Of a stretch of DNA of 22,417 bases, positions 16,133-22,417 are shown one piece after another. The notes beneath the pieces were generated by a model. That model had not been told where the DNA came from, did not search any database, and saw only the letters and a program-made list of their open reading frames with translations. The stretch's first letter is position 1, and every line of letters begins with the position of its first letter. Origin of the DNA: Acidobacteriota bacterium (GTDB taxonomy: Bacteria; Acidobacteriota; Terriglobia; UBA7540); assembly GCA_003165615.1 (NCBI GenBank), contig PLWR01000389.1:3577-25993 (forward strand), in the 5' to 3' direction. The translations under genes were made by a program, and so were the position numbers.

Positions 16133-16214
16133 AGCCACTATACTCCGGCGTCAACATTGTGAGGGCGAGGTTGAAAACCCCTCCCTAATCCCGGGCGCTC
16201 TTGCCAACGATGTC

Positions 16215-16254
16215 ATGAAAATAGCTGTGCCGAAGGCGCTTCGCGCATTTTCAT
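16215..16254. repeat. Inverted repeat downstream of copy A2
   Basis: ATGAAAAT (16215-16222) and ATTTTCAT (16247-16254) are perfect complements around a GC-rich centre containing GCGCTTCGCGC. The element lies about 60 bp after the A2 stop and could serve as a transcription terminator or processing hairpin. No clean U-tract follows on the minus strand. Confidence 0.35.
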
Positions 16255-16313
16255 CCTCGGTGGCGTGCCCCAGAGCGCATAAACGTCTGTGCGGGAAGAG
16301 TGCCGTGGCATTT

Positions 16314-18074
16314 CTACTTTGGCCCCCTTGCTGCGCCGGAAGTCAAAGCATCCAACTGCTGCCGCGCCGCGGCGCTTTCCGGATGATATTGAAGTTCGAG
16401 CTTGAATTCGGATTCGGCGGCAGGAATGTTCTTCTGGTCGCGCCGGATCATCGCGAAGACAAAATGGTAGCCGGGTGCGGAAGGACGAATCTGAATCGCC
16501 TGCTGTATGTATTGGACCGCTTCGTCGGGCCGCCCCTGGCGCCAAACGCTGAGGCCAAGGTAAATGTACTCATCGGAATCCGCGGCGTTGATGCTGATGG
16601 CCCGACGTAGAAAATCCTCCGCATCCTTGAGCCTGCCCATTTTGTAATAGGTATAGCCGAGGTTGTAATTGGAAAGCCAGAACCCGGGCTCACGCACCAG
16701 GACTTGAGAATAGAGGGCGATGGCTTCATCGGATTTCCCTGCATCCATCAATGCCGCCCCCAAATCGTTGCATATCAAATTGTCGTGGGGAGCAATCCGG
16801 TAAGCGCGTTCGTAGAGAAGCAGATCGCTGGCCCAGTAGGTTTGCTGGCTCACCGTCGCTACCGCGTATGCGAGGGCCAGGACCGCGAGCAAGCCGAGGT
16901 GCAGGTTTTTCTGCCTCGCGGGCCAGTGGCTGGCTGTCTCCGCCAGGAACAACGACACCAGCAGGACAAAGCCGATGGAAGGAATATACAAGTAACGGTC
17001 GTGAGCAATATCGCCCTCGGCATAAGCGCGCAGGAAGAGGACGGGAATGATCGGCAGCACCATCCAACCGCAGGCAAACAGGGCTAAGCGCGTGTCTTGG
17101 AGCCGGCTGATGCCCCTCGCCGCAATCATGATGAGCGCCAGTAACAGCATTGTGGGTATGATGAATGCTATGGATACCAGATTGGTGACATAGGGCAACC
17201 CGTAAAGCCCGCTGAGCCCGATGGGAAGCAGGAAATGGCGAAAGTACATCCAGACAATGGAAGGTTCCGTAAGCGCCATGGTGCTCCAGGACACGGGAGT
17301 CACCGTGTGCGACAATCCACGCAAGACATGCGCCCGCAGGGCAACGTATAGAACCGTCAGCGCAAAGTACCCCAGGGAGTGCTTCAGCGCCAAAGCGAAC
17401 CGTAATATCCGAGGCTGGTCTTCTGTGTAGAGCCACGCGTACGCGAAAACCAGGGGGGCCAAAACGACGATGGTCTCTTTTTCAAGAAGTCCCAGCGCGA
17501 ACAAGGTCAGCGCCCAAGCCATCCAGCCCCAGCGGTTTTCCTCGCGAAAGTGCAAATAGGCCAGAAAACTCCCGATCAGGAAAATCGCCATCAGCGGATC
17601 AGTGACGCCGGATACCCAGGCGACACTCTCCATGTGAACAGGGTGGAGGGCAAAGAGCGTCGCGGCGCTGAAGGCAATCCAGCGGCTGACCGCTAGGCGG
17701 CGAATCAGGACAAACACCATGTAGGTGGTCGCGACATGGCACAGGACCGTGGTGACGTGCCATCCTTTTGGATCAAGCCCAAACATGGCGTGGTTCAGGC
17801 GAAACCAGAGCAGAAAAAGTGGGCGGTAATAATTGCCGCTCACATTGGGATATAACTCCGCCCAGGCATGGGAAGTGAAGTAATGGGGCAGATAGCGCCA
17901 CTCGTGAATGGCGGGGTTTTCGAGGATTTGCGGCTTGTCGTCATAGACGAACTGAAAGCCCAGGGTGGGGACGTAAGCGAGAAATGCGATGGCACAGGCC
18001 AGAGTCTCGGCGACGCCGCGCCGGGAGATCCAGCTCACCACACCCGCATCTTCAGAGGATGTCTCAACCTGCAT
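16314..18074 (-). CDS. GT-C membrane glycosyltransferase with C-terminal TPRs, subtype A, copy A2
   Basis: The 586-residue protein starts ATG 18072-18074. The first membrane segment (about 22-38) is followed by FQFVYDDKPQILENP with D45-D46. Next are YYRPLFLLWF (82-91) and LFALHPVHMESVAWVSGVTDP (140-160; H144, H147, E149), then more membrane helices to about 430 and about four C-terminal TPRs (such as YNLGYTYYKMGRLKDAEDFL and YLGLSVWRQGRPDEAVQYIQ). These blocks match copy A1 more closely than the B copies. The inferred role is a polyprenyl-phosphate-sugar-dependent glycosyltransferase whose TPR tail may present acceptor proteins on the outer face. It lies 81 bp downstream of a methyltransferase gene on the same strand, so cotranscription is possible. 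Confidence 0.8.
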   Translation of the reverse strand: MQVETSSEDAGVVSWISRRGVAETLACAIAFLAYVPTLGFQFVYDDKPQILENPAIHEWRYLPHYFTSHAWAELYPNVSGNYYRPLFLLWFRLNHAMFGLDPKGWHVTTVLCHVATTYMVFVLIRRLAVSRWIAFSAATLFALHPVHMESVAWVSGVTDPLMAIFLIGSFLAYLHFREENRWGWMAWALTLFALGLLEKETIVVLAPLVFAYAWLYTEDQPRILRFALALKHSLGYFALTVLYVALRAHVLRGLSHTVTPVSWSTMALTEPSIVWMYFRHFLLPIGLSGLYGLPYVTNLVSIAFIIPTMLLLALIMIAARGISRLQDTRLALFACGWMVLPIIPVLFLRAYAEGDIAHDRYLYIPSIGFVLLVSLFLAETASHWPARQKNLHLGLLAVLALAYAVATVSQQTYWASDLLLYERAYRIAPHDNLICNDLGAALMDAGKSDEAIALYSQVLVREPGFWLSNYNLGYTYYKMGRLKDAEDFLRRAISINAADSDEYIYLGLSVWRQGRPDEAVQYIQQAIQIRPSAPGYHFVFAMIRRDQKNIPAAESEFKLELQYHPESAAARQQLDALTSGAARGPK

Positions 18075-18155
18075 TATTCGCCGGACTTACCAATCCAAAA
18101 AACCTTCCGCCTGAATCATGACGATGTCTTTAAACAAGTCATCCTGGACTGGCGC

Positions 18156-18854
18156 TTAGGGCTTCACGCCCGTGAGCAGCAGGGCCCCTTCCGCCTTGAA
18201 GCGCTGCATCTGAGCTGCGTCGCGGAACCATCGGCCGGTGTAAACCTCCGGTGTGGGCGAGAGGTCAGGAATGCGGCGATGGCGAACATCGCGGAATCCC
18301 GCGGTGCGGAAATGTTCCTGCCATTCCTCCGCGGAGAGCAGGCTTGTGGGAATCTCAAAGTGGAGCTGCCATTGGTGACAGTCGGGATTGTCGCGGTAGA
18401 AGTTGATCAAGATCCAGGCGGAGCCGCCGGACGCGAGCACGCGAAAGATTTCTCCCAGGCCGCGGGCCGCATCGTGCCAATAGCACGCGGATTCGACAGA
18501 AAGAACTTTGGTGAAAGATTCCGGGGGGATGGGAATCCGCTCGGCGGTCCCGTGGCGGAACCGGGCATTGGTGAGGCCGGCGCTGGCAAGCCGCGCCCTT
18601 CGCACCATCTCATCCGACACGTCAATGCCCACCACGGAGCCGTTGGGCACCTGCGCGGCGAGCCGCCGGACCAGCCATCCGCTTCCGCAACCTACATCCA
18701 GCACGCGATCGGCGGGCTGTAAATCCATAAGCGCGAGCATGGGCAGGACGATAGGAAGGTGCTTCTCCTCCATTTCCTCGCCGCGACCCGCTTCCGCCCA
18801 GCGGTCGAATTCTTCACGAAGCTGAAATTCCGGCGCCCGGTTCGGCATCATCAT
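18156..18854 (-). CDS. Class I SAM-dependent methyltransferase
   Basis: The 232-residue protein has a Rossmann-type methyltransferase core: motif I VLDVGCGSGWLVRRLA, then VVGIDVSDEMVRRAR, and FRHGTAERIPIPPESF leading to the motif around VLSVESACYW. This places it with UbiE/type-11 methyltransferases that act on small molecules. The substrate is unknown. The chosen start is one of three consecutive ATGs (18846-18854; MMMPNRAPEF), with GAGG about 10 nt upstream. The longer in-frame extension to 19028 crosses the TCGAAA-type repeat tract and is not credible. Its position 81 bp before a glycosyltransferase could mean sugar or lipid methylation, but that is speculation. Confidence 0.85.
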   Translation of the reverse strand: MMMPNRAPEFQLREEFDRWAEAGRGEEMEEKHLPIVLPMLALMDLQPADRVLDVGCGSGWLVRRLAAQVPNGSVVGIDVSDEMVRRARLASAGLTNARFRHGTAERIPIPPESFTKVLSVESACYWHDAARGLGEIFRVLASGGSAWILINFYRDNPDCHQWQLHFEIPTSLLSAEEWQEHFRTAGFRDVRHRRIPDLSPTPEVYTGRWFRDAAQMQRFKAEGALLLTGVKP

Positions 18855-18898
18855 CTCAAGAAAAACCTCACCCGCGATTCTACCAGAGCGGACCCCTG

Positions 18899-19032
18899 GA
18901 AAATCGAAATTCGAAACTCGAAGCACGCGTGGCGCGGACCTGGTTTGTAGGTTCGCGCCTTTTAGCATCAAAGCTCGAAACTCGATGTCGAGGTTGCGAT
19001 TTTCGACTTTCGATTTTCGAATTTCCAATTTC
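18899..19032. repeat. TCGAAA/TTTCGA low-complexity repeat tract
   Basis: A left block (18899-18923, AAAATCGAAATTCGAAACTCGAA-like) and a right block (18971-19032, several CTCGAAAC and TTTTCGA units) are partly inverted copies. They fill the gap between the two methyltransferase genes. They create a spurious 5' extension of the gene at 18156. Confidence 0.6.
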
Positions 19033-19056
19033 GACCAAGTACGAACAGCAATGGGG

Positions 19057-20133
19057 CTATGGGTAGGAAATGATCACCGATTCCGGCATGGGGGGTTGCC
19101 GGAAGTGTTCGCTGCTCCTGAAGCCCGCGTTGCTGAACATGCGTTCGATTTCCGCAAAGGTGTAGGCGTCACCGTGGGGAGTTGAACCCAGCATGATCAT
19201 GCTGAAAGTGGCGGCCTCCGGCGGCGTCACGCGATCGTCGTTGGGCACAAATTCCAGTGTCACGGCGCGGCCAGATGGCGCGAGTGCGGCGTGGACCTTG
19301 CGCAAGAGCTCTTCATTGGTAGGAGGATCAAAATGGTGCAGGAAGTTCGTCAACAAAACTAAATCGTAGCCTTCGCCGAACTCAACATCAAAAGCGCTTC
19401 CGGCGATGGTGGAGTAGCGGGATTCAACGCCGGACTTCTTCGCATTCTCTTGGGCCACTTCCAGAACACTGGCCCAGTCGAGCGCCACAATTTCGGCATC
19501 CGGGTTGTGGCGGGCGATGTCGATGCCGAACAGCCCGTGGCCGGCGGCGATATCCAGCACGCGGCATTTCCCGCCCTTATGCGCCCCCACCAGCAGGGAG
19601 ATGCGTTCCGACGGCATCATCATCATCGGCGCCATGGAGCGGGCAAATTCCACCCAAATCGGATTCTCGACGCCCACCGTGCCCTCATCGCCCATCATCG
19701 TGCCGCCCTTGCGCACCGCGCCCGTAAGGTCATCGAAGGCCTTGAGCATTTCGGGCGCGTCCAGGAAGCTTGCGGCACTGCCCATGTAAGCAGGCGAGCG
19801 GCGATCGAGAAACAGGGCCGAATCCGGAGCCAGTCCGTAATGAGGTTCATTCTTGGTGAGGAAACCCATCACCGTGAGAAAATCGCAAAGGATGCGAATG
19901 CCGCGCTCCGCTGCGCCCGCGCGTTGGGCAATTTGTTCCGCCGTGGTCTGCCTGTCGCCGATGGCCGTGAAGATATCGAGCTCAATGGCCGTCCTCATGG
20001 CGGCAGTCTGTTGGTAGGCGTTAAAAGTCTGGAAGAGCCGCGCGGGGTTGGGCATGGCTGCGGCCGCGGGAGGCGCTCCCGCTGATTCCACCTGCTGTTT
20101 CCTTACAACTTCGGGTGCTGTGGGTTGGCTCAT
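19057..20133 (-). CDS. SAM-dependent O-methyltransferase with N-terminal dimerisation domain
   Basis: The 358-residue protein combines an N-terminal winged-helix dimerisation domain (about 30-110; AAMRTAIELDIFTAIGDRQT, AEQIAQRAGAAERGIRILCD) with a C-terminal O-methyltransferase domain: motif I VLDIAAGHGLFGIDIARHNP, acidic loop IVALDWASVLEVA, and LLTNFLHHFDP. This is the architecture of caffeate/hydroxyindole-type and polyketide O-methyltransferases, which methylate small hydroxylated compounds. The catalytic base and substrate cannot be assigned. The start chosen is ATG 20131-20133 (MSQPTAPEVV), with an excellent AAGGAGG 7 nt upstream; the GTG at 20157 would precede this ribosome site. An Ala/Pro-rich leader of about 25 residues comes first. 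The gene lies 84 bp beyond the hicB-like stop on the same strand. Confidence 0.87.
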   Translation of the reverse strand: MSQPTAPEVVRKQQVESAGAPPAAAAMPNPARLFQTFNAYQQTAAMRTAIELDIFTAIGDRQTTAEQIAQRAGAAERGIRILCDFLTVMGFLTKNEPHYGLAPDSALFLDRRSPAYMGSAASFLDAPEMLKAFDDLTGAVRKGGTMMGDEGTVGVENPIWVEFARSMAPMMMMPSERISLLVGAHKGGKCRVLDIAAGHGLFGIDIARHNPDAEIVALDWASVLEVAQENAKKSGVESRYSTIAGSAFDVEFGEGYDLVLLTNFLHHFDPPTNEELLRKVHAALAPSGRAVTLEFVPNDDRVTPPEAATFSMIMLGSTPHGDAYTFAEIERMFSNAGFRSSEHFRQPPMPESVIISYP

Positions 20134-20196
20134 CGAGAGTCCTCCTTGTGGCCACACAAGTGCTGCGCGTGGTTTGTGTTGTATTCAGTTAAATTG

Positions 20197-20213
20197 CGAT
20201 CAAGCCCTGATCG
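20197..20213 (-). terminator. Short hairpin after the hicB-like gene, weak terminator candidate
   Basis: CGATCA (20197-20202) and TGATCG (20208-20213) form a 6-bp stem with a 5-nt loop just beyond the hicB-like stop. On the minus strand it is followed by CAATTTAACT rather than a true U-tract, so termination would be weak. Confidence 0.3.
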
Positions 20214-20217
20214 AGAA

Positions 20218-20463
20218 CTACAGCGCTAGACAACTCACGCCGGGACGGCCCGAGCGTTTTGAATCGTTACCTTCGGATGGAACGGGTAAACCCTGCTTGC
20301 GAAGCAACAAAACGTGTTCTTCCATACCCCAGCGGGCCTTGTAAAGGCAGTCCTCAATGGAGTTGCCTACCCCGGTAAAACCCTCCAGGTCAGGAGAATA
20401 AAACCCAAAGAAATTGGGGTCCTCGGTCGCTTCGATCACCAGAGAGTATTTCAAGTTAATCAT
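20218..20463 (-). CDS. HicB-like (UPF0150) small protein without a HicA partner
   Basis: The 81-residue product reads YSLVIEATEDPNFFGFYSPD, then LEGFTGVGNSIEDCLYKARW, with a final EEHVLLLRKQGLPVPSEG. This matches the HicB N-terminal fold: a strand-turn-strand with PDL-GF, a helix over the ID-CL motif, and the G-P-P tail. HicB proteins normally neutralise the mRNA-cleaving toxin HicA and often carry a DNA-binding tail. No such tail and no hicA-like frame is seen on either side. It starts 7 bp after the thiC stop on the same strand, so it is probably translated from the thiC transcript. Many solitary HicB-like proteins are not antitoxins, so a toxin-antitoxin role should not be assumed. Confidence 0.72.
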   Translation of the reverse strand: MINLKYSLVIEATEDPNFFGFYSPDLEGFTGVGNSIEDCLYKARWGMEEHVLLLRKQGLPVPSEGNDSKRSGRPGVSCLAL

Positions 20464-20470
20464 TAAAGCG

Positions 20471-21874
<1,404 letters not shown>

Positions 21875-21912
21875 TCACTCTCTACTCTCTGGCGAATTAA
21901 CCCTGAAAAATT

Positions 21913-21941
21913 AGTGTACAACCACCCCGCCGCTTCCGCAA
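21913..21941 (-). promoter_or_regulatory. Promoter candidate for thiC
   Basis: On the minus strand TTGCGG (21936-21941), a 17-nt spacer, and TACACT (21913-21918) fit a moderate sigma-70 promoter. Transcription would start near 21906, giving a leader of about 40 nt. Confidence 0.45.
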
Positions 21942-21959
21942 GTTGGGGCTTGGGGAGTT

Positions 21960-21989
21960 GTAGGTGGTAAGTCGTAGGTGGTAGGTGGT
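21960..21989. repeat. GTAGGTGGT direct repeats
   Basis: Three copies of GTAGGTGGT occur at 21960-21968, 21974-21982 and 21981-21989, embedded in a G/T-rich tract upstream of the thiC promoter. Confidence 0.55.
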
Positions 21990-22020
21990 GGGTGCAGGTC
22001 GGGTCACCTCGCTCGCCCCG

Positions 22021-22060
22021 AGGAGGCTGTCTCAGACTAGAGTTCTGAGAAAGCCTCCCT
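22021..22060. repeat. Imperfect hairpin of a dispersed repeat family (GAGGCTGTCTCAGA type)
   Basis: The left arm GGAGGCTGTCTCAGA (22022-22036) pairs with TTCTGAGAAAGCCTCC (22043-22058) with one mismatch and a small bulge. The left-arm core also occurs, inverted, at 10459-10474. The recurrence points to a dispersed palindromic element. It lies beyond the permease stop and could terminate that transcript. Confidence 0.55.
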
Positions 22061-22168
22061 GGGAAGAGGGCTGTGAGCCTGGCATTGGCGGGGGCACCCG
22101 GCGGGGATTCCCAGAGCATTGCAAATTTCAGATATCTCAGATTTCAAATTCCCGATGCTGACCCGGGC

Positions 22169-22417
22169 TTATTCGTGCCGCAAGGCCACGATGGGGTCGA
22201 GGCGGGAAGCCTTCATGGCGGGCCACATGCCAAAGAACAGGCCAATGCTGACAGAAGCGGTGAAACCCAGGACCACCGCCCAGAGGGGGACGGTGGAGGG
22301 CAGCACGGGCATCAGGGTACGGATCAAATAGCTGAGGAGCACGCCGAGAAGGATTCCTATCGTCCCGCCGGCGCCGGTGAGGGCCATGGCTTCAAGCAGG
22401 AATTGCCAGGTGATGTC
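22169..22417 (-). CDS. MacB/FtsX-type ABC transporter permease, C-terminal fragment
   Basis: Only the last 82 codons are in the window; the frame is open to the right edge and begins DITWQFLLEAMALTGAGGTI. Two hydrophobic segments are visible (GTIGILLGVLLSYLI and VPLWAVVLGFTASVSIGLFF), followed by the family's ending GMWPAMKASRLDPIVALRHE. This is the typical tail of MacB-like permeases, which with a cytoplasmic ATPase drive mechanotransmission or export across the envelope. The 5' part, the start codon and any ATPase partner lie outside the window. Confidence 0.9.
   Translation of the reverse strand, partial: DITWQFLLEAMALTGAGGTIGILLGVLLSYLIRTLMPVLPSTVPLWAVVLGFTASVSIGLFFGMWPAMKASRLDPIVALRHE

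Noticed and set aside
18855..19028. Long N-terminal extension of the methyltransferase at 18156
   Set aside because: The extension is encoded by a low-complexity repeat tract, and a better start with a ribosome site exists at 18846-18854.

Overview
The window looks like a piece of a GC-rich Acidobacteriota chromosome. That placement is an inference from gene content: a TonB-dependent receptor with an N-terminal carboxypeptidase-regulatory domain, a secreted M28 peptidase, several large TPR-bearing membrane glycosyltransferases, a stand-alone nuoB, and operon gaps filled with short low-complexity repeats. No rRNA gene or complete tRNA is present, so the phylum is not proven.

Left part (1-1864): a mobile, gene-poor zone. 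It holds the decayed 5' end of an IS21-family istA (minus strand, frameshifted), an isolated 3' end of a serine-type tRNA that looks like an integration scar, and a strong candidate for an undescribed structured RNA of about 300 nt on the minus strand. That RNA has a near-consensus sigma-70 promoter (1426-1454) and a textbook intrinsic terminator (1119-1151). Next come an AT-rich nested palindrome (1473-1554) and a 110-bp MITE-like element with 17-bp terminal inverted repeats (1748-1857).

Middle part (1865-8294): ordinary chromosomal genes. A secreted M28-type zinc peptidase and a TonB-dependent receptor are divergently transcribed. mutM converges on the receptor gene. Further on are a small Rieske ferredoxin and an isolated nuoB with all four N2-cluster cysteines. 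The gaps around the Rieske gene contain inverted pairs of dispersed repeats, one of them G-quadruplex-like.

Core of interest (8540-18074): five paralogous GT-C/TPR membrane proteins resembling TMTC/PMT protein O-mannosyltransferases fill almost 10 kb. Two belong to a subtype I call A (8540-10387 plus strand; 16314-18074 minus strand). They flank three tandem subtype-B copies on the minus strand (10529-12310, 12345-14120, 14236-16014). The third B copy is interrupted by one in-frame TGA inside the TPR region. All three B copies start with TTG. Each protein has an Asp-Asp pair in the first extramembrane loop and a C-terminal TPR block. The likely job is transfer of a lipid-linked sugar to exported proteins or another envelope acceptor; donor and acceptor cannot be read from sequence.

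Right part (18156-22417), all minus strand: two SAM-dependent methyltransferases upstream of the glycosyltransferase array, a HicB-like protein 7 bp after a short-form thiC with its own promoter, and the C-terminal end of a MacB/FtsX-type ABC transporter permease running off the window edge.
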